Positions 27,365-36,578 of a DNA stretch of 64,000 nucleotides are shown one piece after another; positions within the stretch are counted from its first letter, which is position 1; each line of letters starts with the position of its first letter. A model generated the notes under the pieces. The model saw nothing but the letters and a program-made list of their open reading frames with translations, did no database searches and had not been told where the DNA came from. Both the position numbers and the translations under genes were made by a program. Source of the stretch: Bacteroidetes bacterium HGW-Bacteroidetes-4 (GTDB taxonomy: Bacteria; Bacteroidota; Bacteroidia; Bacteroidales; SZUA-534); assembly GCA_002840905.1 (NCBI GenBank), contig PHDD01000016.1:1-64000 (forward strand). The letters run 5' to 3'.

Positions 27365-28411
27365 TTATTTTCGATTACTTTTGTAACTCTTTAAAATCCG
27401 TTTGTTAATCCTTTTAGCAAGTCCCGGACCTTCATAAATAAAACCTGTATAAACCTGAACTAAGCTCGCACCGGCCTTCAATTTATTAAGCGCATCTTCA
27501 GGAGTAAAAATGCCTCCTACACCAATAATGGGAAGTTTTCCCTGGGTTTTGTCGTTGATATAAGCTATTAGCTCAGTAGCACGCTCTGCAATAGGCTCAC
27601 CACTCAGTCCACCATTTGCAATCCGGATAATAACTTCCTTCGGAGTACTTAAACCTTGTCGTGCAGTGCTTGTATTGCTTACAACAACACCATCTATACC
27701 AAGTCGCTTAATTACGTCCAGGGTTTCATCTAACTGAAGTTGGTTTAAATCGGGAGATATTTTTAAAAACACCGGTTTTTTATCGGACTGATTAGCCCGC
27801 CAATTCATTAAATCAGTTAATAATAACTCCAGTTCTTCTTGGTCTTGCAACTTATGTAAATCGGTAATATTGGGACAGCTTACATTAACTACCAGATAAT
27901 CAACATAGGGATAAAGTCCGATAAAGCAGGTTCTGTAATCATTTATTGCATCCTGGTTTGGAGTTAGGGTGTTTTTTCCAATATTTCCACCTATTATTAG
28001 GCTGCGGTTTCGCTTTTTAAGCCGTTCAATAGCGTGTTCCAGTCCTTTATTATTGAAGCCCATCCGGTTTATTAAAGCTTTGTCGTCAGGCAAGCGGAAC
28101 AGCCGTGGTTTTGGATTCCCCTTTTGAGCAAGTGGGGTAACTGTACCTATTTCGACATGGCCAAAGCCAAAACTTTCCAGTACATCATAAACATCAGCAT
28201 TTTTATCGAAACCTGCTGCAACACCCACTTTATTTGGAAATTTTATTCCGCATACTTCTGTTTCCATTTGTAAACATTCGTGGTTATAAATAGCAGAAAC
28301 AATTTTTTTTAGGTATAAAAAGCGTATTATCCGAAAGAAAAAGAAAACAAGGGCATGTGCCGTTTCTGGGCCAAATATGAAAAATAACGGGCGAATAAGT
28401 CGTTTATACAT
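27365..28411 (-). CDS. pyrD: Quinone-dependent dihydroorotate dehydrogenase
   Basis: Class 2 enzyme oxidising dihydroorotate to orotate in pyrimidine synthesis and passing electrons to quinone. I prefer the start at 28411 (MYKRLIRPLFFIFGPETAHAL), which matches the membrane-associating N-terminal helices of the class; 28444 adds 11 residues without support. Motifs are VGVAAGFDKN, GFGHVEIGTVT, NRMGFNN, GGNIGKN, YLVVNVSCPN, FLKISPDL, VVSNTSTAR and IGVGGIFTPEDA for FMN and substrate. 45 bases downstream of the XRE regulator gene and in the same direction, so it may be co-transcribed with it. Confidence 0.94.
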   Translation of the reverse strand: MYKRLIRPLFFIFGPETAHALVFFFFRIIRFLYLKKIVSAIYNHECLQMETEVCGIKFPNKVGVAAGFDKNADVYDVLESFGFGHVEIGTVTPLAQKGNPKPRLFRLPDDKALINRMGFNNKGLEHAIERLKKRNRSLIIGGNIGKNTLTPNQDAINDYRTCFIGLYPYVDYLVVNVSCPNITDLHKLQDQEELELLLTDLMNWRANQSDKKPVFLKISPDLNQLQLDETLDVIKRLGIDGVVVSNTSTARQGLSTPKEVIIRIANGGLSGEPIAERATELIAYINDKTQGKLPIIGVGGIFTPEDALNKLKAGASLVQVYTGFIYEGPGLAKRINKRILKSYKSNRK

Positions 28412-28488
28412 GATTATTGCAGTTTTTTGCTGCAAATATAGCATAAATAGCTGTAATCTTAATCCCGTTCCAGGGGGATATCGTCCTG

Positions 28489-28944
28489 TTAATTGTTAGG
28501 CCGGTAAGCGCTGAATGTCCCGTCGGTATAGAAAATCAGCACTTTTTCAATCGCTTTCTCCGATTTTTTAATTTCACTGTTTTTTCCATAGAGGTTTAAC
28601 GTTTCATCATTTGAAATATTAGCATGTTGAAAATCATTATTTTTTTCCACGGATTGAACGTTCTTGTCCATTGTGTCTTCTTCTGATGCTTTATCCGTTG
28701 GTACATCAAATAATGAGGACTGTTTCGGTGCTTTATACACCTGCCCTGTTCCCATAACCAACCATTCGGCATTGTATTTGGGATAGGCACCTAATATCTT
28801 CTCCAGAAAGTCTAAACTTGGCTTATTTCTACCCGATAGTATATGCGATATACTTGAGCGCTGTACACCTATTCTGTCTGCAAATAATGAAGCATTCAAG
28901 CCTTCGGAATTCATAATACGTACCAACCGTTCTTTTATACTCAT
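28489..28944 (-). CDS. XRE-family transcriptional regulator
   Basis: 151 residues. The N-terminal 65 residues are a Cro/CI-type helix-turn-helix (LNASLFADRIGVQRSSISHI, then LSGRNKPSLDFLEKIL), followed by YNAEWLVMGTGQVYK, a pattern frequent in Bacteroidota XRE proteins. The C-terminal part is polar and low in complexity (KNNDFQHANISNDET) and ends in a short basic segment with FYTDGTFSAYRP. At least four TTACATTTGTAA-like palindromes lie in the ~100 bases upstream, the first one base before the start codon, which strongly suggests autoregulation. pyrD follows. Ligand or stress signal unknown. Confidence 0.9.
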   Translation of the reverse strand: MSIKERLVRIMNSEGLNASLFADRIGVQRSSISHILSGRNKPSLDFLEKILGAYPKYNAEWLVMGTGQVYKAPKQSSLFDVPTDKASEEDTMDKNVQSVEKNNDFQHANISNDETLNLYGKNSEIKKSEKAIEKVLIFYTDGTFSAYRPNN

Positions 28945-28945
28945 A

Positions 28946-29047
28946 TTACATTTGTTTGCGAACTAATAATTACAAATGTAGGCATATGTTTCAAATGTAA
29001 ATTCACATTTGGATACTTTATTATATTACATTTGTAACATATTCAAA
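28946..29047. promoter_or_regulatory. Cluster of TTACATTTGTAA-like operators upstream of the XRE gene
   Basis: Copies at 28946-28957 (TTACATTTGTTT), 28970-28981 (TTACAAATGTAG), 28989-29000 (TTTCAAATGTAA) and 29036-29047 (TTACATTTGTAA), plus a degenerate CACATTTGG at 29004-29012. The palindrome TTACAWWTGTAA is a size suited to an HTH dimer. The nearest copy touches the start codon, so a bound protein would block the transcript. Confidence 0.65.
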
Positions 29048-29639
29048 ACCGATCCAGTAAAAACAAAGCTTATCTATTAATTAAAATAAACATTATATAT
29101 TTCTGATATATTGCATGTTGCGTTGATTCAATTCGTAAATATTTGCTTTTAAATCAAATTTAATGGATTTTAATTGATGTTTTAGTTCTAATAAACATTT
29201 TATAATGCTGATATTATGATTGTTGGATATCTATTAATAAGGTGTTTAATAATGTGAAAATGCCCATTTTTACAGGTAATTCTAACTTTTATTTGTTGAA
29301 AATTTTTTTTTTTAGATACGTGACTTTGTTAAGTCAAACAATATTTTTTATCCTTCCTGGAATGCTCTCCTATTTTATTGCGTTTTTATTATCTTTTTTT
29401 TGGGGATTCCTTTCGGAGCATCGCCTATTTACCATAGTTCGTAAGGATAGCTATAAAATATTCAATTCTCAACGAGTTAACATGCATGAAAAACACCTGT
29501 AAATAGCTGGCAATAAATGCAAAGACTAAAATTTTATTGAGATTGATTTTTAATCAAACTATAGAAAAACGGTGTAAATGAATAAAACTGAAAGGCTTTA
29601 AGCTAATTTGCATGCGGAATTATTGAAAAATGCGGAAAA
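29048..29639. other. AT-rich intergenic region, no convincing gene
   Basis: About 590 bases between the operator cluster and the glycerate kinase gene. One 86-codon frame (29242-29502, rightward) exists but has a poly-T-derived Phe-rich product and no family features. No clear hairpin or repeat was seen. Confidence 0.4.
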
Positions 29640-30791
29640 CTATAAGACAACCAATGAGCCTTGAATAATTTTTGCCAACATTTGGGCTGCATCTTCCAAC
29701 CAAATACTAGCTTTTAGTAAGGCCTCGGTAATGTTTACAGGGCGTTTGCTAATTGGAATTAATGCGGTAAATAATTTGCTTAAGTTTTCAGGTATTTCAT
29801 CTGAAAAATTTCCAGCCATTAAAAATACCGGCTTTTCGTTTTTCCTTGCTAAAGTTGCAACTCCTACAGGAGTTTTCCCATAAGCCGATTGGTAATCGAA
29901 CGTTCCTTCGGCAGTGATTACAATATCGTGTTTGATGATTTGTTGTTCCAAATCGACCCATTCTGAAATCACCTCAAATCCTGATTTAATTGATGCTCCT
30001 AAAAAACAAACCAAACCTGCTCCCAATCCACCCGCAGCTCCTCCTCCAACTATCTTTGCTGCATCCAGATTCAAATCCTTTTTTATTTGCTTCGATAAAA
30101 TTCCCAGGTGTTTATCCAATTTTTCAACCAGACCCTGATCTGCTCCTTTTTGGTGTGCATAAACAAATGAAGCTCCTTGTGGGCCTATCAGAGTATTGGT
30201 TACATCGGAAGCAACCGTAATTCTCACCGTGGCTATTCGTTTGTCAAGATTCAAAGTGTCAATTCGATACAATTTATTAAAAACACCGGGACCATCACCA
30301 ATATCTTTTCCCTGTTTATCCAGAAACTTTACTCCTAGGGCTTTTGCCATTCCTACACCTCCGTCATTGGTAGCACTTCCACCAATTCCAATAATTAACT
30401 CATTGCACCCCAAATCGAGGGCTTTCTTAATTAAAAGTCCGGTTCCGTAAGTAGATGCAATCCAGGGGTTCAGTTCCTTAGGTTTATGAAGTTCCAAACC
30501 ATTAGCCGCTGCCATCTCAATAATTGCCGTCTTTTTATTGGGCAAAATTCCCAGAAATGCTTTATGAGGGCGTAAAAATGAATCTACTACCTCTACTGTA
30601 ACCTTTTCACCTCCATGAACTGATAATATAGTTTCTACAGTTCCTTCGCCTCCATCAGCCATTGGGATTACTGATACAACGGTATCGGGAAATACTTTTA
30701 AGATACCTTGCTGTATAGCTGTTCCAGCTTGTTGAGCTGTAAGACAGTTTTTAAAAGAATCGGGTACTATTAAGAAACGTGGGATTATCAT
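29640..30791 (-). CDS. Glycerate kinase
   Basis: 383 residues of the GlxK/GarK-type glycerate 2-kinase family, which phosphorylates D-glycerate. Motifs: VPDSFKNCLTAQQAG at the N-terminus, VIPMADGGEGTVE, IIGIGGSATNDGGVGMAKALG (nucleotide loop), GGGAAGGLGAGL and ITAEGTFDYQSAYGKTPVGVA. The upstream neighbour in the same direction is a glucosyl-3-phosphoglycerate-synthase-like enzyme, 106 bases away, so phosphoglycerate supply for glucosylglycerate is one possible role besides glyoxylate/glycerate metabolism. Confidence 0.92.
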   Translation of the reverse strand: MIIPRFLIVPDSFKNCLTAQQAGTAIQQGILKVFPDTVVSVIPMADGGEGTVETILSVHGGEKVTVEVVDSFLRPHKAFLGILPNKKTAIIEMAAANGLELHKPKELNPWIASTYGTGLLIKKALDLGCNELIIGIGGSATNDGGVGMAKALGVKFLDKQGKDIGDGPGVFNKLYRIDTLNLDKRIATVRITVASDVTNTLIGPQGASFVYAHQKGADQGLVEKLDKHLGILSKQIKKDLNLDAAKIVGGGAAGGLGAGLVCFLGASIKSGFEVISEWVDLEQQIIKHDIVITAEGTFDYQSAYGKTPVGVATLARKNEKPVFLMAGNFSDEIPENLSKLFTALIPISKRPVNITEALLKASIWLEDAAQMLAKIIQGSLVVL

Positions 30792-30897
30792 GCAAACTTA
30801 ATATGCTACTTATTAAAGATCAAGTTCCCTATACCAGAATCAACGCTAGGATTGGAACTTCAATTCAAATTAAAAAAACAAATACGTTTTATAAAGT

Positions 30898-32112
30898 TTA
30901 CTTCTCGTTTTCTTTTTTTACCAGCAATACAAATTCCTCTCCAATATCGGGAAGTGTGCTAAAAACTCTTTTCCAGCTGGGCAGTCCCGGCACCATGTTT
31001 GGATTACTCAAAAAATTGACTCCAGCCTGGTATACATTTCGAGACAATAAATCGACAAGGCGCTCTTCTTTAAACCGGTCGAAAGCATATCCGTTCATAA
31101 CAGCATCGTTTTGGTACTGTTCTAGAATTTCAAAAGCAATGGTTTGATAAGTTGCTTTTATACTGCGAAAAAGTCCTTCGTTAAAAACACATCCCTCTGA
31201 GGCCAGTTTCGAAAAAATAATCCGGGCAATATCGATACTCATTTTTGACAATCCTTTTTCTTGATTATCAAATGATTCGGTATGATGCTTGTGATCGTAA
31301 CGATCGGCAATTTCAACCTGACAAATCCGATTTAACGTATAATTTTTATAAACTTCAGCCAGCATGCCCAGTTCAAGTCCCCAATCGTTTGGAATTCGGA
31401 TAGAATTCAACACATCGGCTTGCATGGCACACTCGCCTGAAAGCGCATATCGAAAACCATCTAAATAATCGAGATAATCCAATGGCCCCAAAATTCTTTT
31501 TAGGGATCGAAGTAGCGGTGTTACCAACAACCTAACCATGCGACCGTTGATTTTGGTATCGTCGGCTCTAAAATAATACCCCTTACAAAAACGATAATTA
31601 AAACCAGGAGTGGCAACCGGATAGATTAGGCGGGCCAAAAACTCCCTGTTGTATGTTATAATATCGGCACCATGCATAGCTACAACATCAGCTTTTTGTG
31701 AAGCCAGCGCATACCCAAAACAAAACCACAAGTTTTTGCCTAAATTTGAATTACCTAACTGAATATTTGCCTCGTTTATTCTGAATTGAAGGTTTTTCAT
31801 TCCGGGTCCCTCATTCCATATTATTTGATGATGCTGTGGAAGTTCTGAAAAAATTTCACGCGCCTGATTAAAATCTGCAGCATTGGCGGCCTCAAGTCCG
31901 ACCACAACCTGATTCAAATAAGGAATTTCTTTTATTACCTGAACCATGTTTTTCAATGCTGGACGGGCAAGGTCACTACCAGGCATCGGGATAATTAAAC
32001 TAATTGGTTGCAAATTATTGCATTGAATAAGCTCTTGCTCCATATCGGCTATTGGCCGGTGTTTAAAATTATGAAAGGTCGTAACACAGGAATTCTGATA
32101 AAAATCGCCCAT
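30898..32112 (-). CDS. Glucosyl-3-phosphoglycerate synthase-like glycosyltransferase
   Basis: 404 residues. The start MGDFYQNSCVTTFHNF, the ISLIIPMPGSDLARPAL Rossmann strand-loop, VVVGLEAAN, WNEGPGMKNL, VVAMHGADIITY (metal/nucleotide-sugar loop) and the DWGLELGMLAEVY acidic region with a later DRYDHKHH fit the GT-A fold GT81 family. GpgS enzymes transfer glucose from a nucleotide sugar to 3-phosphoglycerate, giving the precursor of the solute glucosylglycerate. No phosphatase (GpgP) is adjacent. Mannosyl-glycerate synthesis is an alternative. Cytoplasmic, no membrane spans. Confidence 0.8.
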   Translation of the reverse strand: MGDFYQNSCVTTFHNFKHRPIADMEQELIQCNNLQPISLIIPMPGSDLARPALKNMVQVIKEIPYLNQVVVGLEAANAADFNQAREIFSELPQHHQIIWNEGPGMKNLQFRINEANIQLGNSNLGKNLWFCFGYALASQKADVVAMHGADIITYNREFLARLIYPVATPGFNYRFCKGYYFRADDTKINGRMVRLLVTPLLRSLKRILGPLDYLDYLDGFRYALSGECAMQADVLNSIRIPNDWGLELGMLAEVYKNYTLNRICQVEIADRYDHKHHTESFDNQEKGLSKMSIDIARIIFSKLASEGCVFNEGLFRSIKATYQTIAFEILEQYQNDAVMNGYAFDRFKEERLVDLLSRNVYQAGVNFLSNPNMVPGLPSWKRVFSTLPDIGEEFVLLVKKENEK

Positions 32113-32242
32113 AATACAAAATATTTAAATTTCCTTTAAAATATCTGCCTAAAGTTAAGTAAATTGATCTGAATTTTAATCGCATTAGCGATGTGGTTTT
32201 TTTAATAAAAAAACAATTGCTCGCTTATAAAAAATTTGAACC

Positions 32243-33007
32243 ATGAATAAGATTTGGATATTGTTATTTACAGGATGCTTAACATGTTTATTTATAAACT
32301 GTTCGAATTTAAAAAAAGCAGAAGTTGAAAATCAAAACCCGGCAAATACTTACCTGGCTTTGCGGACTCAAATTCCTCCAAAAATCGATGGCTTATTAAA
32401 TGATAAATGCTGGAAATCAGCTTCCTGGGACACCCTGGATCAAAACTGGTTGGGAAATACTTATAATTCTGAAGATTTTCAAGGACGCTATGCCATAACC
32501 TGGGACGATAGCTTATTGTATCTCTCGTTAGAAATAACAGATGATTCCCTGGTGAATTTTTACAGCAATCCATTGATTCAGTATTGGGACGATGATTGTG
32601 TAGAAGTATTTATTGATGAAGATTATTCAGGAGGAATCCACCAATACAGCCATCAGGCTTTTGCTTACCACATTAGTCCTGCAATGGATGCTATCGACAT
32701 TGGACCTGATAAACAAGCCCATTATTACAACCATCACATTAAAGGAGCCGTTACAAAAAACCAAACAAAATATTCATGGGAGCTTGCTATTCGTGTCTAT
32801 GGAAAAGATTACACCGATACCATGAACACCCACAAACCTATCAAATTATCAGCTAACAAAACCTTGGGGTTTAGTCTGGCTTATTGCGATAACGACAGTT
32901 CTGTGTTTCGTGAAAATTTTATTGGTTCAGTAAATAGTCCGGGTCATTTTAAAAACGAAGGATGGATTGATGCAAGCTGCTTTGGCAAATTAATTTTAGC
33001 CGATTAA
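32243..33007 (+). CDS. CBM9-like lipoprotein
   Basis: 254 residues. The N-terminus MNKIWILLFTGCLTCLFINC ends in a lipobox, so the mature protein starts at Cys20 and is membrane anchored, probably facing the periplasm or surface. The rest is a carbohydrate-binding module family 9-like beta-sandwich: PPKIDGLLNDKCWKSA, ITWDDSLLYLSLEITDD, WDDDCVEVFID and SWELAIRVYGKDY. Such domains bind sugar ends or occur in sugar-acting enzymes; there is no catalytic domain here. Ligand unknown. Confidence 0.82.
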   Translation: MNKIWILLFTGCLTCLFINCSNLKKAEVENQNPANTYLALRTQIPPKIDGLLNDKCWKSASWDTLDQNWLGNTYNSEDFQGRYAITWDDSLLYLSLEITDDSLVNFYSNPLIQYWDDDCVEVFIDEDYSGGIHQYSHQAFAYHISPAMDAIDIGPDKQAHYYNHHIKGAVTKNQTKYSWELAIRVYGKDYTDTMNTHKPIKLSANKTLGFSLAYCDNDSSVFRENFIGSVNSPGHFKNEGWIDASCFGKLILAD

Positions 33008-33015
33008 TTCAATAT

Positions 33016-33450
33016 TTATGCAACCAGCCATAAGGTAAAATAAGCCCAAACGGCATAACGGACAGCTTTTCCGATCAGCATTCCAATACCTGTCCGCAGC
33101 GGAGACAAGTGCAGTAAGCCCATCGTTACGGCAATAACATCACCAACCAAAGGCAACCAACAAAAAAATGCTATCCAGGCTTCTTTACCCGAAATAAAAT
33201 TCTTAAACCGCTCTATTTTTATTTTATCAATTTTCAGGTATTTTTCTATCCAGAATTCCTTGCCCAAGTACCCCAGATAAAATGAGCTAAGACCCCCAAG
33301 CCAATTTCCTAAAGTAGCAAGCATCAGACTTGGAATTACATTATAGCCGGCAGCCAACATTCCCGACAAAATAACTTCGGAACTAAAAGGCACTACCGTT
33401 GCAGCCAAAAAGCTGGCTATAAAAAGCCCCAAATATCCTAATTCAAACAT
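33016..33450 (-). CDS. YqaA/DedA-type small membrane protein
   Basis: 144 residues with about four hydrophobic segments. FLAATVVPFSSEVILSGMLAAG and LGNWLGGLSSFYLGYLGK are the usual YqaA/SNARE-associated (DedA superfamily) pattern; the Pro/Gly-rich re-entrant loop near the start is clear. Relatives are implicated in lipid flipping and membrane homeostasis, but this subgroup is uncharacterised. It converges with the CBM9-like gene, 8 bases apart. Confidence 0.85.
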   Translation of the reverse strand: MFELGYLGLFIASFLAATVVPFSSEVILSGMLAAGYNVIPSLMLATLGNWLGGLSSFYLGYLGKEFWIEKYLKIDKIKIERFKNFISGKEAWIAFFCWLPLVGDVIAVTMGLLHLSPLRTGIGMLIGKAVRYAVWAYFTLWLVA

Positions 33451-33669
33451 TTTACCTATTTTCTTGTGATATCAAATCTGAAAAAAATCCGGCACAATTT
33501 TTATTGTTGCCATCGGGCTCAAAAATAGGAAAAGAAAACAAAGAAAAGTAAACGGAGTCCTCTTTCAGCATTACATTACTTTAGCTGCTGCAATTTTTTT
33601 TCTACTTTAAATAGAACTGAATCGAAGAATATCATAAGCAAATATGTTTTCAAGTGGTAGGTGATTTCT

Positions 33670-33699
33670 TTTGTATAAGCGCTTTTTTAGCTTCTTTTG
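33670..33699 (+). promoter_or_regulatory. Candidate -33/-7 promoter for mntP
   Basis: TTTG at 33670-33673 and TTCTTTTG at 33692-33699 are 18 bases apart. The second differs from TAnnTTTG at one base. The start codon follows 15 bases later. No manganese riboswitch fold was recognised in the 264-base spacer. Confidence 0.4.
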
Positions 33700-33714
33700 T
33701 GAAAAAATATTACA

Positions 33715-34278
33715 ATGGCATTTCTTACCTTGTTTATTATAGCTGTCGGACTGGCAATGGATAGTGTTACCGTTTCTATTTCGTGTGGATTGATTCTCTA
33801 TAAATTCAATTTCAGAAACAGCCTTCGTATTGCTCTGTTTATGGGTTTTTTTCAAGGGGTAATGCCGCTTATTGGCTGGCTTTTAGGCAATACCTTCAAC
33901 CAATATGTTATTTCCGTTGACCACTGGATTGCTTTTGCCATTCTTGTGTTTCTGGGTATTCGAATGATTTATGAATACTTTACCACACGCGACGATTTCA
34001 AATGCTTTGATCCAACCAATTACAAAGTCTTAACCGGCCTGGCCATTGCAACCAGTATCGATGCACTGGCCGTTGGAATTACATTCAGCCTGATTGAAAT
34101 TTCTATTGTTTATTCCGGATTTTTAATTGGTTTTACTTCGTTTGTGCTGTCATTTCTTGCAGTTTGGCTGGGCAGCACCTTCAAACAAAAAATGAAGGTG
34201 CCCTTTGAATTAATTGGAGGTATAATATTGCTATTAATTGGCACCAAAATTCTTGTTGAACATTTATGGACTCATTAA
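33715..34278 (+). CDS. mntP: Manganese efflux pump MntP
   Basis: 187 residues with six membrane helices and the twin MntP repeats: AVGLAMDSVTVSISCG in the first half and IATSIDALAVGITFS in the second, each with the Asp needed for Mn2+ binding. Exports Mn2+ to prevent toxicity. The end overlaps the in-frame ATG upstream of the DPP III gene by 13 bases, but that gene probably starts later, at 34332. Confidence 0.94.
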   Translation: MAFLTLFIIAVGLAMDSVTVSISCGLILYKFNFRNSLRIALFMGFFQGVMPLIGWLLGNTFNQYVISVDHWIAFAILVFLGIRMIYEYFTTRDDFKCFDPTNYKVLTGLAIATSIDALAVGITFSLIEISIVYSGFLIGFTSFVLSFLAVWLGSTFKQKMKVPFELIGGIILLLIGTKILVEHLWTH

Positions 34279-34331
34279 ATTATATATTTGTCAGCAAACT
34301 TTATAAACAAACCTTTGTTAAACTATTTTTT

Positions 34332-36374
34332 ATGAAAAAACTATTATTTATGATAACTACAGTAGGGATGCTGGCAGCAGGCTGTCAGAACACTTCCAAT
34401 GAACCTGAGAATAAAAACAATTTCAATTATTTAGTAGAGCAGTTCGCCGATCTCAAAATAATGCGCTACCAGGTTCCCGGTTTCGATTCCTTGTCGCTGA
34501 AACAAAAGGAATTGGTTTATTATTTAAGTCAGGCCGCTTTATGCGGACGTGATATTTTATTCGATCAGTTTTATATGCATAACCTGCTGGTAAGAAAAAC
34601 CAACGAAGCCATTATTGAAAGCTACTCCGGAAAAAGAGATTCCGAAAATTTTAAAAAATTTGAAACCTATGCAAAAAGAGTCTGGTTTAGTAATGGCATT
34701 CACCATCATTACAGTACCGATAAGTTTTTCCCGGAAATTGAACCCGCTTACTTTACCGAATTAATACAGCAAAGTAATCAGTCCCTGTTTCCCTTAAAAA
34801 ACAACGAATCGATAGACGAATTTATTCAACGAATCACACCGATAATTTTTGATAGGGAACTGGATGCCAAACGCATTGTTCTCGACAGTTCAAAAGATAT
34901 TGTTAAGGCATCTGCTTCAAACTTTTACAAAAACATATCACAAGTAGAAGTCGAGGCTTTCAATGCTTCGTATAAACAACCTAATCCTGAAAAACCACTT
35001 TCTGTTGGATTGAACAGCCAATTGGTCAAAGAAAATGGTAAAATTAAAGAGCGCGTTTACAAAGCCGATGGCCTGTATGGAGCTGCCATACAACAAATTG
35101 TATTTTGGCTTGAAAAAGCCAAATCGGTTGCTGAAAACCATCAACAGGAAAAAACCATTGAGTTGCTAATTTCCTATTATAAAACAGGCGATTTGAAAAC
35201 CTGGGACGATTTGAACGTAGTTTGGGTCGAAGATTCCTTATCAAGCATCGATTTTGTAAATGGTTTTATCGAAAACTATGGCGATCCAATGGGAATGAAA
35301 GCTACCTGGGAAAGTGTAGTTAACTTTAAAGATTTTGAGGCCACCAAACGAACAGAAATTATTAGTTCAAATGCACAGTGGTTCGAAGACCATGCGCCTA
35401 TCGATCCCCGCTTTAAAAAGCCTGAAGTAAAAGGTGTTACGGCTAAAGTTATTACCGTTGCGCAACTGGGTGGTGACTGTTATCCTTCAACGCCCATAGG
35501 CATAAACCTACCCAATGCCGACTGGATTCGCCGCGATCACGGTTCAAAATCAGTAACCATGGAAAACATTACTTACGCATACGACAAAGCTGCCGAAGGC
35601 AATGGTTTTCTGGAAGAATTTGCTGCGTCGGAAGAAGAAATCCATCTTTCTAAAACCTATGGACCCAAAGCCGGAAATCTGCATACCGATTTACACGAAT
35701 GCCTGGGGCATGGTTCTGGCCAATTGCTGCCCGGAACCAGTTCCGAAGCTTTAAAAAACTATAGCTCAGCATTGGAAGAAGCGCGTGCCGATTTATTTGC
35801 ACTTTATTACCTGGGCGATGAAAAAATGATTGAACTGGGACTTATTGAATCGTTCGATGTGGCCAAAGCAGAATACAACAGCTATTTACGAAACGGACTT
35901 ATGACACAACTTACCCGAATTCAACCCGGAAAAAATATTGAACAGGCTCACATGCGCAACCGCCAGCTTATTTCACAATGGTGCCTCGAAAAAGGAGCCG
36001 CCGACAAAGTAGTTGAAATGATTAAGAAAGAAAATAAAACCTACGTAGTAATTAACGATTACCATAAACTACGCAGCTTATTTGGTGAATTGTTGGCCGA
36101 AATACAACGCATTAAATCGGAAGGCGATTTCGAGGCCGGTAAACATTTGGTTGAAACTTACGGAGTAATTGTTGATCCTGGACTTCATGCCGAAATTTTG
36201 GAACGCTACAAAAAACTCAATATTGCTCCTTATGGAGGTTTTGTAAATCCAGTTTTCACTCCGGTATATGAAGGAAATCAACTGGTTGATATTAAGGCTG
36301 ATTACAGCGAAGGATATACTGAACAAATGCTTCGATACAGCAAAGAATTTTCGTTTTTACCCGTTGAAAATTAA
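34332..36374 (+). CDS. Dipeptidyl-peptidase III-like zinc metallopeptidase (M49), lipoprotein
   Basis: About 680 residues. The start at 34332 gives a lipoprotein signal (MKKLLFMITTVGMLAAGC); the ATG at 34266 would place 22 residues in front of it. The catalytic block HECLGHGSG contains HExxGH, with Cys as in the Bacteroides thetaiotaomicron enzyme, and the second motif EEARAD provides the Glu ligand. M49 enzymes remove dipeptides from the N-terminus of peptides; such Bacteroidota proteins are sometimes mislabelled dihydrofolate reductase. Lipid anchoring suggests peptide processing in the envelope. A strong terminator follows. Confidence 0.9.
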   Translation: MKKLLFMITTVGMLAAGCQNTSNEPENKNNFNYLVEQFADLKIMRYQVPGFDSLSLKQKELVYYLSQAALCGRDILFDQFYMHNLLVRKTNEAIIESYSGKRDSENFKKFETYAKRVWFSNGIHHHYSTDKFFPEIEPAYFTELIQQSNQSLFPLKNNESIDEFIQRITPIIFDRELDAKRIVLDSSKDIVKASASNFYKNISQVEVEAFNASYKQPNPEKPLSVGLNSQLVKENGKIKERVYKADGLYGAAIQQIVFWLEKAKSVAENHQQEKTIELLISYYKTGDLKTWDDLNVVWVEDSLSSIDFVNGFIENYGDPMGMKATWESVVNFKDFEATKRTEIISSNAQWFEDHAPIDPRFKKPEVKGVTAKVITVAQLGGDCYPSTPIGINLPNADWIRRDHGSKSVTMENITYAYDKAAEGNGFLEEFAASEEEIHLSKTYGPKAGNLHTDLHECLGHGSGQLLPGTSSEALKNYSSALEEARADLFALYYLGDEKMIELGLIESFDVAKAEYNSYLRNGLMTQLTRIQPGKNIEQAHMRNRQLISQWCLEKGAADKVVEMIKKENKTYVVINDYHKLRSLFGELLAEIQRIKSEGDFEAGKHLVETYGVIVDPGLHAEILERYKKLNIAPYGGFVNPVFTPVYEGNQLVDIKADYSEGYTEQMLRYSKEFSFLPVEN

Positions 36375-36394
36375 GAATAGTATATTTCAAGTCA

Positions 36395-36433
36395 AGTCAG
36401 GCTGGAATAATTATTTACCAGCCTGACTTTTTT
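36395..36433 (+). terminator. Terminator after the DPP III gene
   Basis: AGTCAGGCTGG (36395-36405) and CCAGCCTGACT (36418-36428) form a perfect 11-bp stem followed by a T-run. Confidence 0.92.
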
Positions 36434-36552
36434 GTTCCTTCCTGGCAATTCTTATACCTCTATGCCAAAAGTTAAACTAAACTATTCAACCTTTAGTCAA
36501 TATCTAAATGTCATTAAGACCTTTTTATCTTATTTTAATTCAAAAGAATTAC

Positions 36553-36560
36553 TAATTTTG
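36553..36560 (+). promoter_or_regulatory. -7 box upstream of the first FNR-like gene
   Basis: TAATTTTG matches TAnnTTTG and lies 18 bases before the start codon at 36579. No convincing -33 TTTG. Confidence 0.4.
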
Positions 36561-36578
36561 CGCAAATTTTAGCAAGCA

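Noticed and set aside
29242-29502. An 86-residue protein in the spacer before the glycerate kinase gene
   Set aside because: Phe-rich product of T-tracts, no motifs, no promoter or overlap with a conserved neighbour.
33451-33714. A manganese riboswitch (yybP-ykoY type) before mntP
   Set aside because: No convincing conserved core or stem pattern was found by eye; a covariance-model scan would decide.
34266-34331. Extended start of the DPP III gene
   Set aside because: The downstream ATG at 34332 begins a complete lipoprotein signal; the 22 extra residues overlap mntP and precede the signal.
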